This document shows, in pieces, positions 45,514-55,407 of a stretch of 64,000 nucleotides of DNA. Below the pieces are notes generated by a model. The model did no database searches. It worked only from the letters and a program-made list of their open reading frames with translations, and was not told where the DNA came from. The position numbers were made by a program, and so were the translations under genes. The stretch lies in contig NZ_AWXC01000007.1 in NCBI RefSeq assembly GCF_000479005.1, positions 1 to 64,000 of the forward strand, given 5' to 3'. Position 1 is the stretch's first letter, and each line of letters starts with the position of its first letter. Source of the DNA: Prevotella sp. BV3P1. GTDB lineage: Bacteria; Bacteroidota; Bacteroidia; Bacteroidales; Bacteroidaceae.

Positions 45514-48500
45514 TTAGAAAGTTACATTGGCACCTATCGTGATGGTGCGGTTCTGCGGATAGAAGCCACGGTCAATTCCTGACTGCGTATCATAGTAAAT
45601 CTCTGGTTCCATACCTTTGTAGCTGGTAATGGTAATCAGATTTTCTGCTGCCAAGTAGAGACGCAGGTTAGAGATGAATGCAGCTTGGGTCCACTCTTTA
45701 GGTAAGGTAACACCCAGCTGAATGTTTTTTAGACGAACGTATGAACCGTTTTTGATATAAAGGTCAGAAACCTTCGTGTTGTCATTGGCTGTTGTCCAAG
45801 CAAAGCGCGGCATCTTGTTGGATGTACCTTCGCCATGCCAGCGGTCCATAAATTCTTCAGGCATGTTGACGTAGCGTAAGTCGATACGGCGAGTAGCATC
45901 AAAGATTTTATTACCCAATGAGCCAGCCCACAACATGGAGAAATCAAGCATTTTCCAGCTGGCATTGAAGTTCAGTCCGAACGTCCAGTCGGGGTCACCC
46001 TTCCCAATGTAGGTCTTGTCTGCATCGTCTATTACACCATCGCCATTATAGTCTACATAGATAACGTCACCCGGCTGTGCGTTTGGCTGTAGTTTCTTGC
46101 CTTCACGGTTGACGTATGCATCCACCTGTTTATTGTTTTGGAAGATACCTGCTGTCTTGTAACCGAAAAAGAATGGATAGGGTTGTCCGTTCTCTGCACG
46201 ACTCACATTTCCTATTTGGTGAACGTTATCGGATGTTTCATAACCCGTGTCATTACCAAGGTTTATCAATTTGTTCTTCAAGTAGCTGGCATTGGCGTTG
46301 ACGTTGAATGCCCAATCACCACTGCGGAACTTGTAACCCAACTCAAATTCAACACCACTGTTTTCCATATCACCAACGTTACCCCATGGTTTGGTTTCAC
46401 CTAAGTAAGAAGGAATACTCATGGGCTTGAGCATACCATTGGTCTTTTTCTTGAACCAATCTACGGTGAAGGTCAAAGCGTTGTTGAAGAAACTGAAGTC
46501 CAATCCTGCATCATATTGTTCAGATTCCTCCCACTTCAAGTCAGGGTTAGGAGTACCTGATGGCTTGCTGCCACTTTGAATAACTTGGTTGCCAGCACCA
46601 CCGAAGGTGTAGTTGTTGCCCATGGCAACATTGGCGGTGTAACGAAATGGGCCAATGGCCTCATTACCGTTCTTACCCCAACTCAAACGTAGTTTTAAAT
46701 TGCTGAACCAATCGGGACGCTTCTCCAAGAACTTTTCGTTAGTGAGATTCCAACCCAATGAAACAGATGGGAAAGTTCCCCATTTGTTGTTCGGACCGAA
46801 ATTAGAAGAACCATCTCGGCGAACCGTCAATTGTGCCATATAGCGCTCGGCATAGTTGTAGGAGAATCTACCAAAATAAGATGCTAAGGTGTGTGGATCG
46901 AACAAGCCACCAGATGCGTCACGTTTACCATCAGTAGCAAGACCTTTGGTAAAGTCGAGGTTAGCCTTGTCAGGGTTTAGGGCTATCATGTCTTGTGCCG
47001 AACCTCCGATGCGACGGCCGGCATACTTGATGGCTGATTGTCCAAGGACAATGGAGAAGTTGTGATCGTTCAATTGTTTGTCATAAGTAAGGATGTTTTC
47101 CACTTGCCAGCGGTTACCGCGGTTCATGGAACTCCAAACGGAGGATTTATCATTGTGGGCATTTATATTCGTATAATAAGGAAGACTCCATCCGTCAGTA
47201 CCCCAGAAACTAAGATCAACACCGTACGAGGTTTTGAATTTCAAGTTATCCCAAATTCCAAGTTCTACCCAAAAGTTAGCAACGAACTTGTCTGAGTTGT
47301 GTTTTTCACCTGGTAGAGAGAGATAAGCCAGTGGGTTGGACGTTTCATTAAAGTCCTTGGTTGGTACGTTGAGTAGCTTTCCTGTTTTCTTATCTCTTAC
47401 CAAAGGCCCATATTTGGCTATTTCACCAGCATATTGCGAATTGAGTGCAGCCTCATCTTCAGGAAATACCGACATCAGAGGTGGAAGGAACAAAGCGTTG
47501 CCCAGTGCAGATCCACCTGTGAGATGGTTGATCTCCATGTTGGTATTGTTGATGCGTGAGTAGGCCAAGTTCACACCTATCTTACCTGTGTGAAGCCAGT
47601 TGCGCAGTTTACTTTGGTCGAAAAGGTTATAGGTGGTATTAGATCGAATGGTCATACGCTTGTAGTTGGCGCGTCCGTAGTCGCCACCAATGACGCCTTC
47701 GTCTTTGTAATAACCCGCAGAGAGGTAGTAATTCACTTTTTCTGAAGCTCCACTGATGCTCAATTGATGTTGCTGCACAGGTGCGTTGTCATTGTACAAT
47801 ACATCCTGCCAGTTGGTATCAGCACTTCCCATGGTCTTCAATATGTTGTCGATGTTTTGCTCGCCAGCATAACCGGCGGCTTCTTTCATCAGGGTAGTGT
47901 ATTGATCAGCATTGAGTAATTTGCGCTTGCGCCATGGATTCTGCCATCCTATAGAAAAGTCATATTTAACGATGGTCTTTCCTATGCTGCCACTCTTTGT
48001 TGTGACGAGCACGACACCGTTGGCTGCACGTGCACCATAAACGGCGCCTGAAGCAGCATCTTTCAATATTTCGATGCTTTGTATGTCACTGGGATTCAAA
48101 TAGTCAATGCCCCCTTCAATCGGCATTCCGTCAACGATATAGAGAGGGTCAGCGTGGTTGACTGTTCCAGTTCCACGGATACGAATTTTGCTGGATGCAC
48201 CTGGTTGTCCACCTGCGGTTGTTACTTGCACGCCTGAAACCAAGCCTTTCAGTGCACCATCAATACGCACCGGTTGTGTCTTGTCCAATTCGTTAGCGCT
48301 AATCTTGGCGATTGAAGCCGTTACCACACTTTTCTTCTGTGTTCCATAACCAACCACAATGACCTCATCGAGGCTCTTGTTGTCTTGATGCAACACAATT
48401 CTCATGTTGGCTGTTGGTGTCACTTCAGCCTTCTGGTAGCCGATGTAAGTGATGATGAGTGGCTGGTCATTGTCGGCTTGTATGGTAAAGTTACCATCTA

Positions 48501-48666
48501 CATCGGTGATGGTTCCTTGCCCCGTTACGCCTTTCTGCATAACGGTAGCTCCAATGACCGGAATTCCCTGGTCATCTACGACAATCCCCTTGAAGGTTAG
48601 CTTTTGGGCTAAAGCCGAAAGTGACATACACAATGCCACCGCTAATAATAAACTTCTTGTCTTCAT
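45514..48666 (-). CDS. SusC/RagA-type TonB-linked outer membrane protein
   Basis: About 1050 residues from the ATG at 48666; a start at 48699 adds 11 residues. Signal peptide ending A-L-A-Q, carboxypeptidase-D-like domain (F-K-G-I-V-V-D-D), the SusC-type E-V-I-V-V-G-Y-G-T-Q-K-K motif, plug domain and a large barrel ending in F. It imports what SusD captures, using TonB. A -7 box TACCTTTG lies at 48760-48753, and the leader would be about 50-80 bases. Confidence 0.94.
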   Translation of the reverse strand: MKTRSLLLAVALCMSLSALAQKLTFKGIVVDDQGIPVIGATVMQKGVTGQGTITDVDGNFTIQADNDQPLIITYIGYQKAEVTPTANMRIVLHQDNKSLDEVIVVGYGTQKKSVVTASIAKISANELDKTQPVRIDGALKGLVSGVQVTTAGGQPGASSKIRIRGTGTVNHADPLYIVDGMPIEGGIDYLNPSDIQSIEILKDAASGAVYGARAANGVVLVTTKSGSIGKTIVKYDFSIGWQNPWRKRKLLNADQYTTLMKEAAGYAGEQNIDNILKTMGSADTNWQDVLYNDNAPVQQHQLSISGASEKVNYYLSAGYYKDEGVIGGDYGRANYKRMTIRSNTTYNLFDQSKLRNWLHTGKIGVNLAYSRINNTNMEINHLTGGSALGNALFLPPLMSVFPEDEAALNSQYAGEIAKYGPLVRDKKTGKLLNVPTKDFNETSNPLAYLSLPGEKHNSDKFVANFWVELGIWDNLKFKTSYGVDLSFWGTDGWSLPYYTNINAHNDKSSVWSSMNRGNRWQVENILTYDKQLNDHNFSIVLGQSAIKYAGRRIGGSAQDMIALNPDKANLDFTKGLATDGKRDASGGLFDPHTLASYFGRFSYNYAERYMAQLTVRRDGSSNFGPNNKWGTFPSVSLGWNLTNEKFLEKRPDWFSNLKLRLSWGKNGNEAIGPFRYTANVAMGNNYTFGGAGNQVIQSGSKPSGTPNPDLKWEESEQYDAGLDFSFFNNALTFTVDWFKKKTNGMLKPMSIPSYLGETKPWGNVGDMENSGVEFELGYKFRSGDWAFNVNANASYLKNKLINLGNDTGYETSDNVHQIGNVSRAENGQPYPFFFGYKTAGIFQNNKQVDAYVNREGKKLQPNAQPGDVIYVDYNGDGVIDDADKTYIGKGDPDWTFGLNFNASWKMLDFSMLWAGSLGNKIFDATRRIDLRYVNMPEEFMDRWHGEGTSNKMPRFAWTTANDNTKVSDLYIKNGSYVRLKNIQLGVTLPKEWTQAAFISNLRLYLAAENLITITSYKGMEPEIYYDTQSGIDRGFYPQNRTITIGANVTF

Positions 48667-48752
48667 TTTGTTTAAGGTTAATTGCAGATGTTTCATCATC
48701 TGCCTGGTTAATATTAGATAGGTTCTTTGGTTGTTTTTCTGATTAAGTGTTG

Positions 48753-48760
48753 CAAAGGTA
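48753..48760 (-). promoter_or_regulatory. -7 box of susCD
   Basis: The minus strand reads TACCTTTG, an exact TAnnTTTG match, about 90 bases before the susC signal peptide start. I do not see a -33 TTTG, as is usual for regulated promoters. Confidence 0.45.
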
Positions 48761-48909
48761 GCATTAATCTTTTAAAATGCTTCAGTTTACTACCTATTTA
48801 TTCCATTTTTTTTTGTTAGGTTAGGTCCTTCTGGCATCTTTTTATACTGTCATGCCTGTATTTGTCAGTCAATGCAGCACCATCCGTTTATTTCCTTCCT
48901 CGTGTCATG

Positions 48910-50295
48910 TCATCCGAACAAGGCACGGAGGGCTTCCTCAACTTTCCGCACGGGGTGGAGGGCTATCTGGTATCGTTGTGGATTGATTCCCTGCAAGTTG
49001 TATTTTGGGAGGATGAGATGTGTGAAGCCCAACTTCTCGGCTTCAGCGATACGCTGCTCTATTCTGCTGACGGGACGCACCTCTCCACTGAGGCCTACCT
49101 CGCCAGCCATGCACCATCCGCTCTCGATGGGTGTGTCCACGTTGCTGGACAACACCGCGGCAATGACGCTCAAGTCCATGGCCAAATCGGTGACGCGCAG
49201 CCCACCGGCGATGTTGAGAAACACGTCTTTCTGCATGAGTTTAAAGCCCACCCGCTTTTCCAACACGGCCAAAAGCATGTTTAACCTACGCTGGTCAAAG
49301 CCTGTGGCCGATCGTTGTGGCGTTCCGTACGCAGCAGAAGAGACGAGAGCCTGTGTCTCCAACAGGAACGGACGAACGCCTTCTATGGCCGATGAGATGG
49401 CGATGCCGCTCAGTCCGTCGTGATCTTGCGTGAGCAACAGTTCGGATGGATTGCTCACTTGCCTAAGTCCGTTTTGCTGCATTTCATAGATTCCCAGTTC
49501 CGACGTGCTGCCGAAGCGGTTTTTGATGGCGCGCAAGATGCGGTATATATAATGTTGGTCGCCCTCAAACTGAATGACGGTGTCCACGATGTGCTCAAGA
49601 ATTTTAGGGCCAGCCAGTGTACCTTCCTTGTTGATGTGTCCGATTAAGATGACGGGAATGCCGCTGTTTTTGGCAAAATGAAGCAGCAGAGCAGCGCATT
49701 CCCTTACCTGCGAGATGCTGCCCGGCGAGCTTTCCACATGCTCTGTCGCAATGGTTTGGATGGAGTCTATCACCACCAGTTCAGGCTTGACAGTCTTGAT
49801 TTGCTCGAAAATCAGTTCCAGAGAGGTTTCGCACAGGATGACCACATGGTCACTTTCGGCGTTAGACAGTCTTTCAGCACGCATCTTCAGTTGGTGTGCA
49901 CTCTCCTCTCCGCTGACGTAGAGCACCCGCTTGTCTGTCATTTGGAGGATCGTTTGCAGCGTCAGCGTACTCTTTCCGATGCCCGGCTCGCCTCCCAAAA
50001 GGGTGATAGAGCCAGAAACAAGTCCGCCTCCCAGCACGCGGTTCAGCTCGTCATCGTGCATGTCAATGCGCGGTTCGTCAAGCGTTGAGATGTCTTTCAG
50101 GCGCAATGGCTTGTTCTTTTCCGTGTTGCCTTTGAAGGCATTGACGACCGAACGGGCCGTCGATGGTGCCGTATCAGTGCTGACGCGTATCTCCTTGAAG
50201 GTGTTCCATTGCCCACAATTGGGGCATTTGCCCATCCATTTGGGCGAATCCTGACCGCAATTAGAACACACATAAGCTATCTTTTCTTTTGCCAT
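48910..50295 (-). CDS. radA: DNA repair protein RadA
   Basis: 461 residues from the ATG at 50295; a longer frame to 50346 is unlikely. An N-terminal zinc finger (C10-x2-C13…C24-x2-C27), Walker A G-E-P-G-I-G-K-S-T, the RadA-specific K-N-R-F-G motif and a C-terminal Lon-like domain are all present. RadA is a helicase-like branch-migration factor acting in recombination repair. It is divergent from the lipoprotein at 50371. Confidence 0.95.
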   Translation of the reverse strand: MAKEKIAYVCSNCGQDSPKWMGKCPNCGQWNTFKEIRVSTDTAPSTARSVVNAFKGNTEKNKPLRLKDISTLDEPRIDMHDDELNRVLGGGLVSGSITLLGGEPGIGKSTLTLQTILQMTDKRVLYVSGEESAHQLKMRAERLSNAESDHVVILCETSLELIFEQIKTVKPELVVIDSIQTIATEHVESSPGSISQVRECAALLLHFAKNSGIPVILIGHINKEGTLAGPKILEHIVDTVIQFEGDQHYIYRILRAIKNRFGSTSELGIYEMQQNGLRQVSNPSELLLTQDHDGLSGIAISSAIEGVRPFLLETQALVSSAAYGTPQRSATGFDQRRLNMLLAVLEKRVGFKLMQKDVFLNIAGGLRVTDLAMDLSVIAAVLSSNVDTPIESGWCMAGEVGLSGEVRPVSRIEQRIAEAEKLGFTHLILPKYNLQGINPQRYQIALHPVRKVEEALRALFG

Positions 50296-50356
50296 GGTGG
50301 TGGAATTGTTGACAGACAAAAGTAATAATAATTTTCTGAGAATCAAAATTAATGTT

Positions 50357-50364
50357 TAATTTTG
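50357..50364 (+). promoter_or_regulatory. -7 box just before a lipoprotein gene
   Basis: TAATTTTG fits TAnnTTTG and ends only seven bases before the ATG at 50371, so the mRNA may be nearly leaderless. No clear -33 element. Confidence 0.4.
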
Positions 50365-50370
50365 CAAGGT

Positions 50371-51279
50371 ATGAAAAAGTTATTGCTTTTAGCCGTGCTG
50401 CTCATCTTGTTAGTTGCTTGCCAACAGTCCACAACAGAGCGTCAACAAGTGACGAAGGCTCAACGTGAAAAGTTGCGTCAGGAGAATGCCGAGGCACTAA
50501 AGATTGCCGTGATGCCAACGCTTGATTGCCTTCCATTATATGTGGCCAAAGAGCTGCGACTGTTTGATACGTTGCATGTGGATGTCAGGCTCAAGCCCTT
50601 TACGGCGCAGATGGATGCCGACACAGCTATTGTCGGAGGCAGCGTAGAGGGCATCATATCCGACCTTGTGCGCATGGAACGGCTGAAACGAAAGGGGCTC
50701 AAGCTGGATTATCTCAGTGCCACCAATCTGCAATGGCAGCTCATTAGCAATAAAACGGCGCGCTTGAAACAGCTCAATCAGTTGGGTGATAAGATGGTAG
50801 CCATGACCCGTTTTTCGGGCACCGACTATCTCACCGACGAGAGTCTCAAAGGGGTTAAGACAAAATCCAGGGTCTATAAGGTACAGATTAATGATGTGCA
50901 TGTACGTTTGCATATGTTGCTCAACAACGAGATGGATGCCATGTGGCTGACTGAGCCGCAGGCAACGACCGCACGATTGTATCATCATCAGGTGCTGACG
51001 GAGAGCGGGAAGACGGGCACTCGGTTGGGTGTGTTGGCCTTCCGCACCAATTCTATTAAAGGAAAGCATCGCACGGCGCAGCTCAAAGCGTTCAGCAGTG
51101 CGTACAACATGGCTGTGGACTCCATTGACAAGTATGGTGTTCAGCACTTTTCCTCATTGATTTGTTCGTATTGCAACACCGATCAAAGAACGGTGAATGC
51201 CTTGCCAAAACTAAAATTCAACCACCTTTCCAAGCCTGAACCCAAAGATATAGAAAAAGCTCAACGCTATGTAAAGTAG
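50371..51279 (+). CDS. Substrate-binding lipoprotein of the NMT1/THI5-like type
   Basis: 302 residues. The start at 50371 gives M-K-K-L-L-L-L and a lipobox L-V-A-C. The mature part resembles periplasmic substrate-binding proteins of ABC importers: the first lobe reads V-M-P-T-L-D-C-L-P-L-Y-V-A-K, and a later G-T-D-Y-L-T-D hinge-like stretch is seen. No permease or ATPase adjoins it, so it may serve a distant transporter. It is 37 bases upstream of the TPR gene and probably co-transcribed. Confidence 0.7.
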   Translation: MKKLLLLAVLLILLVACQQSTTERQQVTKAQREKLRQENAEALKIAVMPTLDCLPLYVAKELRLFDTLHVDVRLKPFTAQMDADTAIVGGSVEGIISDLVRMERLKRKGLKLDYLSATNLQWQLISNKTARLKQLNQLGDKMVAMTRFSGTDYLTDESLKGVKTKSRVYKVQINDVHVRLHMLLNNEMDAMWLTEPQATTARLYHHQVLTESGKTGTRLGVLAFRTNSIKGKHRTAQLKAFSSAYNMAVDSIDKYGVQHFSSLICSYCNTDQRTVNALPKLKFNHLSKPEPKDIEKAQRYVK

Positions 51280-51316
51280 CCGTTGGACGTAGTTTATCAT
51301 TAACATAGATTGTATT

Positions 51317-53521
51317 TTGGAATACACAGATAGCGAATTACAGCAGATTAGGAATATCATTACATCCGAACAGAACGTGGGTGAGGCCTTGAAAAGCCTT
51401 CGTTCTTTTATCAAATCAGATAAACTTCACGCATTTGACGCACGCATCAGTCGCATTGAGAGCGATTACGAACTCATGAAGTCTTATATGCGCAAGGGGC
51501 TGAATGACCCCCAGTTTGAGGAAGTTTACGACCGTTTGTTGAAAGCACTGTATGTCCTGAACGCTGACGTGCAATTGGCTGTGTTCCTCAACGAGAATCC
51601 TTCGTACCAAGCAGCCTATATGGATGTGCAGGCGCTGGATGCCGATTTTGACGTGATTAAGAAACGATTGGAGGCGTTCGTGCAGGACATAGCGTTGCTT
51701 TCTCTCGAGCCTCAGGATGCGCAGAAGGCCAGAAAACAGGAACTTTACGACCGTCATCAGCAATATGTCAAAAAGCTTTTCCATGCCTTGCTGGTGTCTC
51801 CGCAATGGAATGAAAGCACGGCTAAGTTCGCCCAAGACCTGCTTTTGTCGCCTACCATCGACGCCATTGACGCCCAGTTGTTGCTGAGTGGCGTGATGTT
51901 GTCGGTCATCCAACTGTTCGACATCCATCAGTTTCAAACGTTGGTGCAGGTCTATCGCCAGGCAACCGATCCACATCTCAGGCAACGGGCGTTGGTAGGC
52001 ATCGTGCTGTCGTTGCCGGAAAACGAAGGAGACATCTATCCCGAGATACAACAGGCCATCAACACCTTGTGTCAGGATGAGCAAACCTGCCGTGAATTAG
52101 TGGAGTTGCAAATGCAGATGTTCTACTGTATGAACGCCGATGCCGATAACGAGAAGCTGCAAAAAGACATCATTCCCAACCTCATGAAAGGCAGTAACAT
52201 CAGCATTTCGCGTGCGGGCATCGTGGAAAAAGAAGAAGATGAGGTGGATGAAATGCTCAACCCGGGGGCAGCAGACAAGGCCATGGAGGAGATGGAACGC
52301 AACTTCAACCAAATGATGAAGATGCAGAAGGCTGGGTCGGATATTTATTTTGGCGGCTTCTCACAAATGAAACGGTTTGCGTTCTTCGCCACATTGAGCA
52401 ACTGGTTCGTACCTTTCTACGAAGATCATCCTGAACTTAGGCAGGTGAACGACAAACTGGGTGGCAACAAATTCATGCAGTTGTTGCTCGAGAGTGGCCC
52501 ATTCTGCGACTCGGATAAATATTCTTTTGCGCTGGCACTGTCGTCAATCATTGACAAAATACCTCAAAACATGCGCGAAATGCTCAACAGTCAAGACATC
52601 CTTGGCACCTCGGTCAGCATGGAAGAGAAAAACAGTTCTGCCTACATCAGGCGAATGTATTTGCAGGATTTGTACCGTTTTTATCGCATCTACCACAACA
52701 AAAACGATTTTCACAATCCGTTTGATACGAGTGCTATGGAGAACAGTGCGTTCTTCGTGATGTGCCCTTATTTTCGTGAATCGCCCTTGAAGGATAGGAT
52801 GACGGAAGTAGGAAAGTTCCTTTACAAGCACCATTTCTACAGAGAGCTGTGTCAATTGCTTGACGCGTACATGGATAATGAAGACATAGAGTATTGGCGA
52901 CTGGCTGCCAGAGCGTATTATCGGGAGAAGGATTATCGGTCGGCCGACATGGCTTACACGAACGTTTTGGAGCTGAATGCCGATGACGTGCAGGCCATTC
53001 GTGGAAAAGCTCTTGCTGGTTTTTATCTGGAAGACTATGAGCAGGCCGTTGAATACAACCGCAGGTTGTTGGAACTGGATGCCACGAACGAGCATGTGCA
53101 GCTGAACTTAGCTGTGTCGCTGATGAACAATGACGAGATAGAGGAGGGGATGAGCCTGCTGTTCAAGTTGAATTACGACCACCCCGAGAATCTGTCCATC
53201 CAGCGTTCGTTGGCTTGGGGGTATCTCCGACAACAGAAACCTCAGCAGGCAGCTCCCATCTACACGCGCCTGTTGGCCAATCAGCATCGCATGCCAACCG
53301 ATTGTTTGAATGCTGGTTATTGCCAATGGTTTCTGTCCAATATGGAAGAGGCCATCAACTTGTTCAAGCAATATGTGGCGGAAACGAATAAAGAACGACC
53401 GATGCCGGGCGGCAACACCTTGCTGCACGATGTCTTTGCGATGGATGCCGACCTATTACAACAGTATGGCATTGGTATGAAGGAGGCTTTCGTGATGGAA
53501 GATTTGGTAGCCAATGAGTAG
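51317..53521 (+). CDS. TPR-repeat protein
   Basis: 734 residues from TTG 51317; no early ATG exists and the N-terminal helices look genuine. Mostly alpha-helical: the first 480 residues form an unassigned helical domain, then several TPR motifs run from about 515 to 700 (…A-x3-Y-x5-Y-x2-A-x-x-A-Y…). No signal peptide, so probably a cytoplasmic scaffold. Function unknown. Confidence 0.75.
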   Translation: MEYTDSELQQIRNIITSEQNVGEALKSLRSFIKSDKLHAFDARISRIESDYELMKSYMRKGLNDPQFEEVYDRLLKALYVLNADVQLAVFLNENPSYQAAYMDVQALDADFDVIKKRLEAFVQDIALLSLEPQDAQKARKQELYDRHQQYVKKLFHALLVSPQWNESTAKFAQDLLLSPTIDAIDAQLLLSGVMLSVIQLFDIHQFQTLVQVYRQATDPHLRQRALVGIVLSLPENEGDIYPEIQQAINTLCQDEQTCRELVELQMQMFYCMNADADNEKLQKDIIPNLMKGSNISISRAGIVEKEEDEVDEMLNPGAADKAMEEMERNFNQMMKMQKAGSDIYFGGFSQMKRFAFFATLSNWFVPFYEDHPELRQVNDKLGGNKFMQLLLESGPFCDSDKYSFALALSSIIDKIPQNMREMLNSQDILGTSVSMEEKNSSAYIRRMYLQDLYRFYRIYHNKNDFHNPFDTSAMENSAFFVMCPYFRESPLKDRMTEVGKFLYKHHFYRELCQLLDAYMDNEDIEYWRLAARAYYREKDYRSADMAYTNVLELNADDVQAIRGKALAGFYLEDYEQAVEYNRRLLELDATNEHVQLNLAVSLMNNDEIEEGMSLLFKLNYDHPENLSIQRSLAWGYLRQQKPQQAAPIYTRLLANQHRMPTDCLNAGYCQWFLSNMEEAINLFKQYVAETNKERPMPGGNTLLHDVFAMDADLLQQYGIGMKEAFVMEDLVANE

Positions 53522-53606
53522 TCGGGTCTAAACGTGATGCCTTTTTAACGCAGGGTGATGACGGTTGGTTCGTCACCCATTTTCCCAACATCCATCCATA
53601 TAAAAA

Positions 53607-53638
53607 CGGCCCCAAGCATGGAAATATGCTTGAGGCCG
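53607..53638. terminator. Bidirectional terminator between TPR gene and rpoD
   Basis: GGCC-C-CAAGCAT (53608-53619) pairs with ATGCTTG-A-GGCC (53626-53637), with one mismatch and a six-base loop. Plus-strand reading continues into ATTTTTTG; minus-strand reading continues into GTTTTTATA. It can therefore end both convergent transcripts. Confidence 0.85.
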
Positions 53639-53661
53639 CCACATTTTTTGTCCAATAAAAA

Positions 53662-54534
53662 CTATCCTAAATATTTCATCAGGATTTTTGCATTACCGCT
53701 GTCGCGTAGCTTCGCAATACTTTTTTCGCGAATTTGTCTCACGCGTTCGCGCGTTAATCCCAGCTGATCGCCAATTTCTTCCAGTCCTTTCTCGGGACGA
53801 TCAATGCCGAAGCATTCCTTGATGATGATGATCTCACGTTCTTTCAACACCTTGTTGAGTACCGCATTAAGCTCTTGCGCCATCGACTCGTGGTCTACAT
53901 GTTTGTCGGTTCTGCTGTCTTCACCGCTGGGCATCACATCGAGCATGGTGTTGTCTTCGCCGTCTTGGAAAGGAGCATCTATACTCACATGGTGCCCGTC
54001 GGCCATCATGCTCTGACTGATTTTGTCTTCATCGATGTTCGTTGCATCCGACAACTCTGAGATGGAGGGGCGGCGGTGGTTCTCTTGCTCGAACCTGTTG
54101 ATTTCGTGATTAATCTTGTTGAGCGATCCCACCTGGTTGAGGGGCAGTCTGACGATGCGGCTCTGTTCTGCAATAGCTTGCAAGATGCTTTGGCGAATCC
54201 ACCAAACGGCATACGAAATGAATTTGAATCCACGCGTTTCGTCAAACTTCTGGGCAGCCTTAATCAGGCCAATGTTGCCTTCATCAATCAAGTCTGTCAG
54301 TGAAAGTCCTTGATGCTGGTATTGTTTAGCTACTGAAACAACGAATCGCAAGTTGGCAGTGACAAGCTTGTCTTTGGCTCTCTCGCCTTCTGGTCCGCCC
54401 TTCTTAATCTTTTGTGCGAGTTCTATTTCCTCGTCAATTGATATCAGGGGTGCGCGGCCTATCTCTACAAGATATTTGTCTAACGCTTCACTTGAACGAT
54501 TGGTAATGCTTTTCTGAATTTTTAATTGTCTCAT
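53662..54534 (-). CDS. rpoD: Primary sigma factor RpoD/SigA (short Bacteroidetes type)
   Basis: 290 residues. Region 1.2 (L-D-K-Y-L-V-E-I-G), region 2 (D-L-I-D-E-G-N-I-G-L-I-K-A-A…F-I-S-Y-A-V-W-W-I-R-Q) and region 4 (L-T-R-E-R-V-R-Q-I-R-E-K) are all present; region 1.1 and the non-conserved insert are absent, as in other Bacteroidetes. It should recognise the TTTG / TAnnTTTG promoters seen throughout this window. A TATCTTTG -7 box on the minus strand lies at 54610-54603. Confidence 0.95.
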   Translation of the reverse strand: MRQLKIQKSITNRSSEALDKYLVEIGRAPLISIDEEIELAQKIKKGGPEGERAKDKLVTANLRFVVSVAKQYQHQGLSLTDLIDEGNIGLIKAAQKFDETRGFKFISYAVWWIRQSILQAIAEQSRIVRLPLNQVGSLNKINHEINRFEQENHRRPSISELSDATNIDEDKISQSMMADGHHVSIDAPFQDGEDNTMLDVMPSGEDSRTDKHVDHESMAQELNAVLNKVLKEREIIIIKECFGIDRPEKGLEEIGDQLGLTRERVRQIREKSIAKLRDSGNAKILMKYLG

Positions 54535-55407
54535 CCTAAATACCCTAAACTTCTAACTGATTGATAATCTGAATATTGAATAAAATTCTACAATAAACCT
54601 TGCAAAGATACTCATAATTATTGAAATATCATAGCGTTTGGGGCTGTTGAATATTTAAACTTCATTAAATGTACTTTTTTAATGTTATTTCCCATCGTGG
54701 GTGGGCTTGCTCATGCTATGGTAGCAAGGATTGACCTCATAGATAGGAGGGCCACAGCATGATGCTGAATTTTCTTGACAACATGGCTTTCGCTCCTTGG
54801 CTTATTTGCAAGCAACGGTGATGGGCGTCGCAAATACGGCAAGCACGGATTGTTTTTGTAACCAATTGGTATTCAGTAGTTTGTTATTTTTCTGCATGTT
54901 TAAAGATGCGTTTAATACGGATTTTGGATGAAAAGCATTGCTTTAACACGTCAATCTACATGCCTTTGGAGGGCAACGACATGTAGATTGACCGCCAAAA
55001 GGATGTGAGTAAGGCGGCCAACTCTATGTTTTTGCCCAAAAATACGTTTTTTCAACGCTGTCAATCGCCTGTTTTGCATCCTGCAAGCCTATTGATTTTT
55101 TCTATTTTGCAAGTTTTGAAACCTTGTTTTAGGGGCGTTTTTCGAGCAAAACATTTTACATTCGCAGGGACGTGGGCCAGCACGTTTCTTATTTTTCTGG
55201 GGCGGAATGTATCACGTTACCAGGCCCAACCGTGTTTCAAACCCTGATAAATCATGCCCTTACGGTATAAAATATCCCCTATGGATAGATGCATAACCAA
55301 ATTGTAACCAATATGTAACGATTATATGAAAATATTTAGTTAATTTTGCAGTGAAATAAGTATAACGGGTTTTCATGCCTCTTTTTTAATTAAAAATTAA
55401 CACAAAA
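54535..55407. repeat. Large intergenic gap with 22-bp repeat array
   Basis: Units start at 54931, 54953, 54975, 54997 (23 bp) and 55020, each opening AA with ATG or a near match inside. Two neighbouring units form a perfect 13-bp inverted repeat, GTCAATCTACATG (54950-54962) and CATGTAGATTGAC (54980-54992). Segment 55089-55142 resembles 19730-19785. TAATTTTG at 55341-55348 is the likely -7 box of the next receptor gene. No coding sequence is supportable. Confidence 0.6.
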
